This document shows, one piece after another, positions 10,876-20,776 of a DNA stretch of 64,000 nt (its first letter is position 1; each line of letters begins with the position of its first letter). Made by a program: the position numbers and the translations under genes. This DNA is from Clarkia xantiana subsp. parviflora (lineage: Eukaryota > Streptophyta > Magnoliopsida > Myrtales > Onagraceae), in the NCBI GenBank assembly GCA_036873135.1, contig JAPTYO010000005.1, positions 9,712,166 to 9,776,165 on the forward strand, in the 5' to 3' direction. Below the pieces are notes generated by a model. That model saw only the letters and a list, made by a program, of their open reading frames with translations. It ran no database searches and had not been told where the DNA came from.

Positions 10876-11204
10876 CGACGCCCCCAAGAGCGTATCTTGA
10901 GAGTAGTTTTTATACTACGACCCTCGACGCCCCCGAGAGTGTATCTTGAGAGTAGTGTTCATACTACGACCTTCGACGCCCCCAAGAGCGTATCTTGAGA
11001 GTAGTTTCAATGCACCAAGAGCGTATCTTGAGAGTAGTTTCCAAAAACTACGAATTTCGACGCCCCCAGGAGCGTATCTTGAGGTAGATTTGCAACCTAC
11101 CAGATTCGACGCCCCCAAGAGCGTATCTTGAGGTAGAAAAAACACTACCAGATTCGACGCCCCCGAGAGCGTATCTTGAGGTAGATTTCAAACTACCAGT
11201 TTCG
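10876..11204. repeat. 49-bp tandem repeats (CGACGCCCCCAAGAGCGTATCTTGA) downstream of A integrase
   Basis: About seven copies of a unit with core CGACGCCCCCAAGAGCGTAT spaced mostly 47-50 bp (one at about 83 bp). Short open frames here are by-products of the repeat. Confidence 0.9.
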
Positions 11205-11545
11205 ACGCCTACCAGGATCGTATCTTTGGTCTAACTTGTGCCCTCCGGGAGCCTATCCTGTGAAACGTTAAGTGCCCTCCGAGAGCCAGTCTCGTGAACA
11301 GGTTTCGACGCCAACCAGGAGCGTATCTTTGGTCTAACTTGTGCCCTCCGGGAGCCTATCCTGTGAAACGTTAAGTGCCCTCCGAGAGCCAGTCTTGTGA
11401 ACAGATTTCGACGCCCACCAGGAGCGTATCTTTGGTCTAACCTGTGCCCTCCGGGAGCCTATCATGTGAAACGTTAAGTGCCCTCCGAGAGCCTGTCTCG
11501 CGAACAAACTCGACGCCCACCAAGAGCGTATCTTTGGTCTAACAA
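11205..11545. repeat. 102-bp tandem repeats in element A
   Basis: Three copies of a longer unit containing GTGCCCTCCGGGAGCCTATC, GTGCCCTCCGAGAGCC and CGACGCCCACCAGGAGCGTA. It appears to be a higher-order derivative of the preceding 49-bp block, since the CGACGCC...AGGAGCGTATCTT core recurs once per unit. Confidence 0.88.
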
Positions 11546-11976
11546 TACCATACATACCATTCAAAGGGTATCAGAAGAGAGCATTGCACCATACCAAGAA
11601 GGACCCCATGAGAAAGTAATTTCAAAGTAAAGGGATGAGAAGAACACATAACGTTCTTTCTTGATGAAATAGCAGGTATGGCATGAAGGAAAACACAAAA
11701 GAAGGATAAGTAGAAGAAACACACCAAGGGAAGGGTCCATAACCAAAGAACTACATACTAAGGCATAGGGAGTTATCATGAGAAGAAAGATAATCACCCT
11801 GCCATGTATACCATGAGTAAAGACAAGTGTATCAAACAAAGATGGCAAAACTAGGAAAGGTGGAGTTTTAAACTCTAAAGACAACCGCAACCCACAAACA
11901 AAAGCAGTAGTAAGAAGACACCACAAGAAGAACCTCAAGTCACAAACTCGCGAGACCACCACAAGAGATAGGTGTA
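11546..11976. other. Spacer between repeats and the antisense gene of A
   Basis: A-rich on the plus strand. It is the likely 3' UTR region of the minus-strand gene that stops at 11977. No supported gene. Confidence 0.4.
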
Positions 11977-13044
11977 CTACTTCCTCATCTTCGCAATATG
12001 CCTAACAGCGAAGTCAGACAAATCACCAAGCTGAGAAAAAGGAAAGTCAGGAGCAATCATGTACATACGCTCGAGAATCTCCTTTAAAGAAATACGCTTA
12101 GCCACAGAGCAGCGAACATCGATAGCAGCCTGATAAGAGGAAGAAGCCTTATACTCAGCGATAGCACACCCTTTCGACTCCACACGAAACATCTCCTCAA
12201 GGGACACCAATTCAGCAGCCCGAATTACCTCATCACGATAAGACTTATGTCTTAAGGTTTCAATCTCTTCTTTAAGAAGGGCAACACGACTCTCCAAATC
12301 TCGGCACTGCAAATCTGTGATACAACTATGCTCCAAACAACTAACAAGCTTGGAGTTAAGGGAGACACAAGTGTCCTCGTGCACCTTTTTCTCCTCAGCA
12401 AGATCAATAACAAGGGTGGACAAATTAACAAGGTCGGCAATACCCTGCGACAAAAACAAAGGATGAAACAGATAACGCACGAAAGAGAAATGTCCTAAGG
12501 GATAACACGGCTAAGAAAAGTTACAGAAGCATAGCGAGCCAACACATCACGAGCCAATTCATAAGTAGCCTCCGACCCTTGAAAAGAGGACACACGATCA
12601 ACAGGAGGAACAGCAGACTGCAGAACACGAACTCCAACCTCAGGAGTTTGCAAAGAAGATTGGTTGTCAAAACGAGCCCCACGCCCATAATAAGGCGCCC
12701 ATTCAGACCCAACAATTCCATCAACAGGAGGACGAGACAACTCCTTCCGACTCAAACGAGGAAGACGAAGTCTACCTACAACAAGGTATGGAGTAAACAC
12801 CAATATACACTAAGGAAATTCAAACATTCGAGGACTTACCAAACAAAGAAGAAGGAAAACATGGCTCCCGGACCCTCGATTGGGGGGCATCAATATAGAA
12901 AGAAGATGGTACCCTAACATCACCACCGCCTTTACCTCCAATTAGAGGACACCTCCCCGCACCATAAAAAACCGATCTTTTTGCAATCGAAGGTCCGGTC
13001 CCGGAGTTAACTACTCCCACCCGTACCGGCCTCTTACTCCTCAT
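11977..13044 (-). CDS. Intact spliced antisense gene of element A: basic N-terminus, W-P/GVGVRVL module, coiled coil
   Basis: Three exons on the minus strand: 13044-12840, 12775-12525 and 12444-11977. With the two predicted introns removed the frame is open for 307 codons from ATG 13044 (MRSKRPVRVG) to TAG 11977, although A's own pol is broken. Exon 1 is basic and ends in APQSRVREP...SLFG. Exon 2 has SEWAPYYGRG and TPEVGVRVLQSAVPP. Exon 3 is a coiled coil (LVIDLAEEKKVHED onward) ending APDFPFSQLGDLSDFAVRHI. Element D has the equivalents SAPKSRDRP, ENWSPFSTG, TPGVGVRVLQRCFPP and APGFPFDKLGPYSSFAV, with introns at the same places and phases. The N-terminal transposon-like domain of B and D is missing here. 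Antisense extra ORFs are known in Tat elements; the function of this one is unknown. An unspliced reading would give only fragments. Confidence 0.7.
12445..12524 (-). other. Predicted intron 2 (80 nt, phase 0) of the A antisense gene
   Basis: On the minus strand the donor is TTCT|GTAACTT and the acceptor is TTTGTCGCAG|GGT after a T-rich tract. It joins TYELARDVLARYAS to GIADLVNLST in phase 0, as in D (57647-57740). Confidence 0.78.
12776..12839 (-). other. Predicted intron 1 (64 nt, phase 1) of the A antisense gene
   Basis: The donor TTG|GTAAGTCC is close to consensus and the acceptor is CTTGTTGTAG|GTAGA. The codon split is phase 1, matching D's 57983-58066. Confidence 0.78.
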
Positions 13045-13189
13045 CAACCAACCGGGAAATCTGTCGATCGAAAAAACGCAAGCTCAACCCAAGAAAAACA
13101 GAAAAGGGATAGTAGGGACAAGAGGAAACTCACTCTCCTAAAACGACAAATACAGAATCAAAAGGTAAGAATAGAAAGAGGGTATTAAG

Positions 13190-13400
13190 AGACCCCACCA
13201 GCCAACAGGCAGAGGCTGGGGGCAAGGGGAGATAGTTATAACCCCCAGCATAGAGAGACCCCACCAGCCAACAGGCAGAAGCAGGGGGCAAGGGGAGATA
13301 GTTATAACCCCCAACATAGAGAGACCCCACGGGCCAACAGGCAGAGGTAAGGGGCAAGGGAAGATAGTCATAATCCCAGGGTATAAGACCCCACGCGCCA
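13190..13400. repeat. 65-bp tandem repeat (about 3.3 copies) upstream of the A antisense gene
   Basis: Unit AGACCCCACCAGCCAACAGG...GATAGTTATAACCCCCAGCATAG repeats at 13190, 13256 and 13322 and fades near 13400. It lies in the presumed 5' leader of the antisense transcript. Two overlapping leucine/proline-rich open frames here are repeat artefacts. Confidence 0.85.
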
Positions 13401-13669
13401 GTAAGTAGAAACACGAGGTCAAGAAGATGGAAAGAGGATGAATCAAACAGGACTGTATCACCATGAAGACCCACAAATCAAAAACGAGACAAGTAAAGAA
13501 ACAATCGAGGGAGAAGCGGGATTAAATCCCCCAAAAGCAATGCTTACACAAAAGAAAAGACACGTACCTCAATACGACGTACGCCCCGAAAAGTAAGTCC
13601 GACCAGAAATCCCACCGTCAAAAAGAAAAGAAGAGAAAAGGACAACGATGATGAGGTAATCACTAACCC

Positions 13670-13677
13670 TTTTATAG
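13670..13677 (-). promoter_or_regulatory. Candidate TATA box for the A antisense gene
   Basis: On the minus strand CTATAAAAGGG lies about 630 bp upstream of the ATG at 13044. It could give the antisense gene its own promoter, with a leader that includes the 65-bp repeats. Only the sequence match supports it. Confidence 0.4.
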
Positions 13678-14199
13678 TACAAAGGATTAGGGTTTTTCCA
13701 AAGCCGCCAAATCGACACCGTTGATTTTTAGAAAGGAAAATTTTGAGGGACAGATTCAAAAACTAGTTCCCATTAACCACGGTTAAACTCACACTCACCA
13801 TAGTTAACATCCCATAGGTTTATTCTTGAGCATCCCATACTTAGAAAAAAATTTAGACCAAAATTAAATTTTTCTCCACTTAGGCAAAATCCCGGCATGA
13901 AATTGAAGCATGAGTCTCTTAGGTGTATTCGTATTGCATTCCTGTGCGAGCATGTATTTTTTGAGTATCCGTCCGTAGCAAGGAAAGATTTATTATTCCC
14001 ACCTCAGACGGACTCGTGCTTAGACACGTGTCCGTGCTGTTCTGACGTTTACAATTCCTCTATCTTATAAGGCAGGGGGCAGAGTCAGAGACACACATCC
14101 ATGGGTAAGTAATCATTCAAACAAGAAGGTAAAATCCCGGTTTCAAATTGCGCGTGTCATACCATCCTAAAATAGAGTCAATCAAGGGTCAGGCCATTG

Positions 14200-14216
14200 G
14201 TTGACTCGGGGGCATG
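14200..14216 (+). other. Polypurine tract region of element A
   Basis: TTGACTCGGGGGCATG abuts the 3' LTR. Element D has TTGACTCGGGGGAAAG in the same place and F has GTGTCGGGGGCCAG, so this G-run is the likely plus-strand primer. Confidence 0.6.
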
Positions 14217-14992
14217 TGATGGATATACGCCCAATTTGAACCCGTTGACTTCCGAATCGTTTTATTTTTTATCACCCCGTTAATGATTGTAAATCAAAAC
14301 TTCAACCCGAACACTTCGCGAAAACACCAACGGTCCGGACGAGGCCAAGGCGCTCGTCCGGCCGAGTTAGACTCACCTAGGTGAGGTTGGGTGGCCACAC
14401 CCGACCTCCCCTAGGGGAGATCGGGTCAGCCAACCCGATCTCCCCTAGGGGAGATAGGGTTGGCCAACCAGGAGGGGTTGGGTGGCCTCACCCAACCCCT
14501 ACCCTTGGGGGTCGGATTTTCCTTCCCCCCAAGGGCCCCGGCACCATTCTCGGACTCCCATACTCGGTTTATTTCCGCCAACCTTCTCCGTATCCTAAGG
14601 TCTTAATTACGTACTTAAAGGTTAATTAACTGTGTTTAAAGGTTAACGATGTCATTAAGCCACCTTAATGACATCGTTGCCTATAAATACCGCACCTCCA
14701 CTATTCATTTGATCATCTTGGCAAGTTGCATAATTTTGCTCTGACATCTCTCTAGCTTTATCTCTCTAAAACCGTACTGACTTAGGCATCGGAGAGGGTT
14801 CATCAGGCACCACCCCCCCCCCCCCTCTGTGCCTGGTATTGCCCCTCTTGCAGGGCGAGAGGAGAAGAGAAGCTAAAGACGGAAGGACACAAGCTAGGAC
14901 AGCACAACCCGAGAGCACTAAACCCGCAACATCCCCAGTGAGGAACGAGACTTGAGTCGACCGCCCGTTGACCCTAGACTCGGAACCTAACA
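14217..14992 (+). repeat. 3' LTR of element A
   Basis: 776 bp, TGATGG...CTAACA, matching 5773-6592 except for about six substitutions and loss of roughly 40 bp in the palindrome cluster. TSD CCGAT follows at 14993-14997. Confidence 0.95.
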
Positions 14993-14997
14993 CCGAT
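14993..14997. repeat. Right target-site duplication CCGAT of element A
   Basis: Direct repeat of 5768-5772; B's pol sequence resumes immediately after it. Confidence 0.95.
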
Positions 14998-16512
14998 GGT
15001 TTAACGGGGACTGCATCTCCTCGATCGCCCTCAGCTTCTCGGGATTCACTTCAATTCCTTCTGGCTCACCATAAAGCCCAAAAACTTCCCTGAGTGGACT
15101 CCGAAGGCGCATTTCGTCGGGTTTAAACGAACCTGATGAAGCCTCATCCGTTCAAACGCCAGGGTTAGGTTGTGCACATGATCCTCAGCTTGTCGGGACT
15201 TCACCAGCATATCATCCACGTAAGCTTCCATGGTTTCCCCCAGCATATCTCCGAACAGCTTATTCACCATCCGCTGATAGGTTGCCCCGGCATTAATTAA
15301 CCTGAAATGCATGACATCGTAATGATAGATGTCACTGTCTGCATAAAAAGCTGTGTGAGGAGCGTCCTCCTTGGCCATCTTGATTTGGTTATAGCCCGAA
15401 TATGCATCCATGAAGCTCAACAGCTCATGTCCCGACGTGGCATCTACCAGCTGGTCGATTCTCGGGAGTGGGTAGCAGTCCTTCGGGCAAGCCTTGTTCA
15501 GGTCGCGGAAATCCACACACATCCGCCATTTCCCATTAGTCTTCTTCACCAGCACTGGATTAGCGACCCAAGTCCGGAATCGGAGTTCTTTAATAAACTC
15601 AGCATCGAGCAGCCTGCCCACCTCCTGCTGGATCGCGATCTTCTTGTCCGTGCCCATCAGACGCCTTTTCTGCGTGATAGGTTTGATCGCGGGATCTATC
15701 TTCAGCTCGTGTACGATCACATCGGGGCTGATTCCTGGCATATCGCTCGGGGACCAGGCAAACAGCTCCTTGAACTCCTTCAGCAACTCAATCAATTTTT
15801 GGGCTGTCTCCTCAGTCAGAGCAGACCCGATTTTCACCTTCCTCTGGGGTCCGTCGATTTCAACTTCTTTTAGATCTTCTACAGGGGCGGGGCGCCCAAA
15901 CTCCTCTCTAGGATCTGTATCTGTCTGGAGGACAGTCATGGCCTCTCGCCTCCTCCTCCGGGTGGCGTTAACATAGCATTTTCGGGAAGCTACCTGGTCA
16001 CCCTTGACTTCTCCGACTCCGTGGTCTGTCGGGAACTTCGTTTTCTGGTGTACTGTCGAGGCAACCGCCATCAGGGGGTTGATGGTGGTTCTCCCGATAA
16101 TCGCGTTGTAAGTCCCTGCGGAATCAACTACCACGAACTCCACGTTCCTCCTTTCTGATTTCCACCAACTACCAAACTCCACTGGTAAGGTGATTACTCC
16201 TAGCGGATAGGAGGTTGAACCAGAAAACCCGACCATCGGGAAGTTTGCCTCTTTCAGATCTCTCTTCGTTTTTCCCATGGCCTCCAGCGCGTCCATAAAT
16301 AAAATGTCGGAGGAGCTTCCTCCGTCGATCAGAATTCGCTTCATCTCGTACCCGTCTACATCCAAGGTTACAACCAAGGCGTCATCGTGCGGAGTCTCCA
16401 CGCCTATGAGATCCTCCGACGAAAAGGAGATCACCATTTCTTCCTTCAGGGTCCAGGATCGGGACCTCTTACCCAGCACCACAGCCGTAGGAATTCTAGA
16501 GGCGTAGACCTC
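14998..16512 (-). pseudogene. Element B protease and reverse transcriptase
   Basis: Minus-strand coding from just after the stop at 16513-16515. The protease motif is IDGGSSSDILF (DGG where retroviruses have DTG), followed by IIGRTTINP. RT shows CVDFRDLNKACPKDCY, FMDAYSGYNQI and catalytic YVDDMLVKS. The normally conserved MPFGL motif reads MHFRL, which may damage the enzyme. A 1-nt deletion near 15060 ends the frame early at 15046; the coding similarity continues in another frame to the point where A inserted. Sequence on the far side of A (5767 and lower) continues RT into RNase H. Confidence 0.9.
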
Positions 16513-18196
16513 CTAGGAAGATGAAGTATCACCTCCAGCAGCAAACCCTCCGTGAATCACATTGATAGTGCCCCGTCTTTCTTTGCGAGCACCGGACGGC
16601 TCCGGATCGGACCTCTTCTTTTTTGGGGACCGATCGCGGGATCGGGAACGGGACCGCGATCGGGACCGAGAGCGGGACCGACACCGTTTATCCCCGACGA
16701 ACTCCTTGAGCTTCCCCTTCTGGATCAGCTTTTCGATCTCCTTCTTCAGCTCCCGACAATGGTTGGTGTCATGACCATTTGCGCGGTGAAACCGGTAGTA
16801 GCGATCCGTGCGAGATCCCAAGAATTCTCCATCCTTCTTTGGGGGGGTACCTGGAGATACCTTGTCGTTCCATGACCGTCAGTACCTCCGCCATGGAGCA
16901 GTTGAGAGGAATGTCGAGATCCTCCCGCTTATCCTTCCTTGAAGAACGCCTATCGTCCCTCCGATCAGAGCGGCCTCGATTCGGACTACTTTCGGGTTTA
17001 CCCTTTGACTTACGATCGTCGAAAGGTTTAACCGACTGCTTCCCTTTGTTCGACTTTGGGGGCTCCAGCTCTCCCGTGGCTATCTTTGACTCCTGGACAT
17101 CGATTTTCCGTTTCACCCTCTTCTTTAGTGCCTCCATATTCCACACAGCTTTTTCAGCTACACTGTGCATTAGGTCGGAACCGTAGGGGGCCGTTAGGTT
17201 CCGAATGAATGTACGGATGGTTTCGCCCTCCGAGATTTCCTCGTCAATCTCCGCCACACTGGCAGTGTACCGCTGGTAATAGTGTGCCAGTGATTCGTCG
17301 GGCCTTTGTACCACCTGGGTCAGGGACCTCACGCTCTTCAGCAAACGTCTACGACCCTGGTACTGCTGAATGAACCGGTCGTGCATATCTGCCCAGCAAG
17401 TGATGCAGCCTGGGGGCAGACTAAAGAACCAGGTCAGGGCTCTTTCTCCAAGTGTGTTCGGGAACAGCGTACACACTATGTCTTCATTCGGGGCTCTTCC
17501 CAGACACGCCATTAGGTGCTTCTGGACATGACGAACCAGATCTCCTTCACCATCGTACTCCTTTATCGTGGGTATACCCAGCCCTGGCGGGGCTAGGGTG
17601 TCTATGAGTCGAGGAACGAAGGGATGAGTAGATCGATCCCTCAGCTCCGATACCAGCGGCTTCTGCTCTCCCATGCAGATGTTCACGATCTTTACCACCT
17701 GATCGGGGGTAATGGGACCATTCAGGGGAATGGTTCTGTACTGTACTGGCCCTGGCCCATCAACCATGAATCTCTCCGGCTGAATGGACACCCTACTCCT
17801 GTCCTGGCCTCGGGGCGGAGCTTCCTGTACGTTCCGAATTTCTGCTGGTGGGGGTACTTCTTCTAACGGGGGCATCTCCTCCTACCTCATCGCAGCCTCT
17901 CTCCGATCCAAGAGAGCCTCCACGGCTGCCAAAAACATGGGCATGGCTTCTGCCACAGCCCTCGTCAGGTCCGTAACTGGGGGAGCCCCCTGCTCCCTAT
18001 TGCCCTGGTGCTGAGCAGCAATCTCTTCGGGACCTTCATTATGCCCCCCTGTCTGGGAGAGCTCAGCAGCGGGATGGTTCTGGTTTTCCTCCTGTTCTGG
18101 TAGTGAATTCAGAGTTGTTGCATCGGGGTGACGGGAACCACCAGATTGTCCCTGTCTTATTTGCCTGCCAGCCGCCATCGATCGAGTAGAAGGCAT
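16513..18196 (-). pseudogene. Element B gag, with one stop, one frameshift and a stop before protease
   Basis: The likely start is the ATG at 18196 (MPSTRSMAAGRQ), about 35 bases inside the LTR boundary. A TAG at 17882-17884 interrupts the frame after the proline/glutamine-rich head; the capsid follows in the same frame (retrotransposon gag family, with HVQKHLMACLGRA and LPPGCITCWADMHDRFIQQY). At a run of seven G/C at 16841-16847 the coding moves to another frame, which carries the Tat-type zinc knuckle (YYRFHRANGHDTNHC; the first Cys position is Tyr), an Arg-Ser dipeptide run (about 16690-16630) and the terminal INVIHGG motif. A TAG at 16513-16515 separates gag from protease. Confidence 0.88.
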
Positions 18197-18215
18197 ATCA
18201 GCTTTTTGTTTGATT

Positions 18216-18231
18216 CCCACAGACGGCGCAA
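18216..18231 (-). other. Primer-binding site of element B
   Basis: On the minus strand TTGCGCCGTCTGTGGG follows the LTR end. It matches the Tat-type TGGCGCCGTCTGTGGG with one base changed. Confidence 0.65.
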
Positions 18232-18431
18232 ATGTTGGATCACGGTGGAACTCCGGTACGGACTTTGACGGCGATCCTAGCTCCTTCGCTCCACGCAATC
18301 CTGCAAGAGGGGATAGACCGGGCGGTGACCCAGAATCCCTCTCCGATGCTTAAATGAGTATCCCGTATGGACTGGCAAGCCGTAATCTCAAGTAAGTATA
18401 TTCAGTGTAAATGATCTGAGGTGATCTCTTG

Positions 18432-18441
18432 CCCTTTTATA
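18432..18441 (-). promoter_or_regulatory. TATA box of the B 5' LTR
   Basis: TATAAAAGGG on the minus strand, oriented toward B's gag. Confidence 0.65.
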
Positions 18442-18488
18442 GGCGAAGAGGTACCTCAGTTACCTGGTGAACCGTAGGGGGTGGTTAG

Positions 18489-18640
18489 CCCGTATCCCGC
18501 GTATCTCGGGCGTGATCCCGCCTATCTAGGCCATGATCTCGCTTATCTCGGCCACGCCCCGCGTATCTCGTCCACGCTCCGTGTATCTTAACCACGTTCC
18601 GCGTATCTCGGCCACGCCCCGCGTATCTCGGCCTTATCCT
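18489..18640. repeat. 21-22 bp tandem repeats inside the B LTR
   Basis: About seven copies of CGCGTATCTCGGCCACGCCC-like units upstream of the TATA box, possibly acting as an enhancer-like promoter block. Confidence 0.75.
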
Positions 18641-18949
18641 CTGATAGCGAGTCCCGACTCCCGTCGGGGACTCCAGATTATCTCGTTGTGTCACCGCTCG
18701 GGACCTCTCGTCATCGTGACAGGGCCTATTGTTCTTAGGGACTCTTCATCGGGGCCTACTTAGAGGCATTTCATCGGGAGCGTTCAGCTCACTTGTCAGG
18801 TCCGACTCCGTCGGGACCTCTCATCGTCGGGCTCTCTTCGTCGGGATCCTTTGTCTGGGCCATCTTGGCCTTCGTTTTGGGCCCACCAGGCCTATCAGTC
18901 GTTTCCTCACCGTTAAAGAGCCTAACGGCTGTAGTCGAATGCATCACTT

Positions 18950-19752
18950 ATATCAACAAACTGTTGAAAAGATTCAGATTATAGGATGCCAAACCTGTGG
19001 ATACGCCGGTGGTGTTTGGGTGCGCACTGTCAAAACGTGACGACCCCAAGAACCTGGCAGAGCGTGAACAGATGAAGGGTGCAGAGTATTTAAGCATGGT
19101 CGGTACTTTAATGTATGCCATGTAATGCACCCGTCCGGGTATCTGTTACGTCGTGGGCCTAGTAGCACGTTTCCAATCAGATCCTGGCTATCAAAATTTA
19201 AAGGCTGTAAAACGAATAATTCGTTATCTGAAAGGTACTACCGACTACGCGTTGTGCTATGAGGGTAAAAAGTTAGAATTGACCGGTTACAGTGACGCCG
19301 ACCATGGTGGCGATCCGGATGATCGTAAGTCCACTACAGGGGGAGTGTTTCTCCTTGCTAATGCAGCCATTTCATGGACGAGCAAGAAGCAAACCTGTGT
19401 CGCGCTGTCCACAATTGAATCGGAATTCATAGCTCTCTCTAAGAATGCACAAGAAGCGGTCTGGCTCAAAAGGCTTCTAATTGCACTGCTTGGTGGTGAT
19501 GTTGAGAATAAACTTGTGAATGTCTTCTCTGACAGTCAAGCAGCCATTGCGACAATTAAGAATCCGAAGTACCGTAGTAAGACCAAACACATTGATGTGA
19601 AATATTTCTATGCTAAATCTATGGTTGAAGACAATACAATCACTATGGAATACTTGTCCACTGGTAGTATGTTAGCGAACCCATTAACTAAACCACTACG
19701 CAGGGACATATTAGAAAAGCATGTAAAACTGCTTGCATTGCGGAGGGTCTAG
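18950..19752 (+). pseudogene. C1 copia RT C-terminus and RNase H
   Basis: Coding starts mid-gene at INKLLKRF, as in C2 at about 47727. Stops occur at 18982-18984 (TAG) and 19123-19125 (TAA). The RNase H has YSDADHGGD, STIESEFIALS and FSDSQAAIA with catalytic Asp, Glu and Asp, and ends LTKPLRRDILEKHVK...LRRV at 19750-19752. The left edge is where B inserted. Confidence 0.88.
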
Positions 19753-20776
19753 AAATGGAATGTATCTGCGATAGCATTTTGATATTAGAAAGTTACATTT
19801 TGTAAGCGAAAGAATTGCAACTGAGTTTATGATCTATCGACGTCATAGTGTTTTCATTACATCAGATTTACGGTCTATAAACTAAGTCGTAGGAGGACGC
19901 AATCCTCTGCCAAACTATGTCGAATGTGGTCCTTACCTAGTCACACATGTACGGTCATCTTGTGGTGGAGGGAGGCCTCCACCAAACAAGACTGGCTAAG
20001 AGTCAGGGGGTTAAACCTGATTAAGCAAGACGGTTATCTAGTTTTGAAGTAACTCGACGTGATCTTCATTTTGCGTATCGCCGTGATGAACTTCGTTCGT
20101 CATTTAACCACATTCTGGGCCATATGAGAATCTGTGATAGCATGATTGACATATCCCTTTCCTGTCAACCCAAAAGGTTCAGGTATGCTATCAACGCGTG
20201 CTTCATACTACGCGTGCCACGTTTGACCACGGGGTCACAGCTTGGTTGTGCTAACAAGGAATCCTCGTGATTCTGGCGGGCGCAAACTTCTTCACCTCGA
20301 GTGTGTGATTGATCCCATGAGCCTTATGAAGAGGCACCTAAAGTATCCTCACGGACTCAGAACTCATATCTAACGTCAGGCTCAATGCTCGCTTCCCGTC
20401 GTACGAGTGTAGTGCTGAACAAAAAGGCCTAGTGACCACGTCTTTGGAAACCGGTTGGGTCTGACTAAGGATATGAGTAATGGGGATGGTCAGGTTTACC
20501 TGTAATTCACCTACTCTTGTATTCACTAGGTGGCCACCAACCGGATATTAGTTGAAGGTTGTGAATACTTGTACGGATGCCTTGAAGGAGTGTTCCTATG
20601 TGGAAACTAGGCAAATGGAGAATTATCAGTTGACCTAGGATACATCGCGGTACAATATAAAATGTTGTTTATAACAGGTTGATTGGATAAAAAGGGAATC
20701 AATGTTTCGCGGGCGCTACAATACTCCTAAACGACAACACATTAACAGGCACCCTTCCATTCCGACGAGTGGGAGC
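19753..20776 (+). other. Conserved non-coding tail of the C family (C1 copy)
   Basis: About 1 kb between the pol stop and the 3' LTR. It aligns with 48528-49642 in C2 and about 24715-25848 in C3, including GTCGTAGGAGGA(C/T)GCAATCC and a purine-rich GAGTGGGAGC at the LTR edge (the likely polypurine tract). Stops in C1 and C3 argue against a protein. Confidence 0.7.

Larger units (their letters stand above)
5773..14992 (+). mobile_element. Tat-lineage Ty3/gypsy LTR retrotransposon 'A' (9220 bp), lacking gag, inserted in B
   Basis: A has two LTRs (5773-6592 and 14217-14992), a tRNA-Asp-like PBS, a pol region (protease, RT, RNase H, integrase; 6644-10571), two tandem repeat blocks, a spliced antisense gene on the minus strand (13044-11977), a purine-rich tract and a perfect 5-bp TSD. 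By eye the LTRs differ by about six substitutions plus one deletion in a palindromic cluster, so the insertion is fairly recent. No gag capsid or zinc-knuckle region exists: only about 50 bases separate the PBS from the protease ORF. pol has two in-frame stops and one frameshift. A therefore cannot move without help. Confidence 0.93.
1..18946 (-). mobile_element. Tat-lineage Ty3/gypsy LTR retrotransposon 'B', interrupted and leaving the window at the left
   Basis: Reading leftward on the minus strand the order is 5' LTR (18946-18233), primer-binding site, gag, protease and RT (to about 14998), then a break filled by element A, then RNase H and integrase (5767-3366), tandem repeats (3365-2745) and an antisense gene on the plus strand (2566-1). 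The 3' LTR lies beyond base 1. The Tat assignment rests on the extra antisense gene after integrase, two consecutive RNase H-like domains, the PBS type and the gag/protease style. B is decayed: gag has one stop and one frameshift, gag and protease are separated by a stop, and RT and RNase H each carry a frameshift. Its right end lies inside copia element C1; the best TSD candidate there is CTTAT, not checkable because the other end is outside the window. Confidence 0.88.
18233..18946 (-). repeat. 5' LTR of element B
   Basis: On the plus strand it starts TGTTGGATC beside the PBS and ends ...GCATCA where C1 RT sequence resumes. About 714 bp; the right edge could be three bases shorter. It contains a TATA box (18441-18432, minus) and 21-22 bp GC-rich repeats at 18489-18640. 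Confidence 0.75.

Noticed and set aside
10915..11564. Several small frames on both strands
   Set aside because: Artefacts of the 49-bp and 102-bp tandem repeats in element A.
13130..13476. Two overlapping minus-strand frames (112-114 codons) rich in Leu/Pro
   Set aside because: They follow the 65-bp tandem repeat and show no conserved motif.
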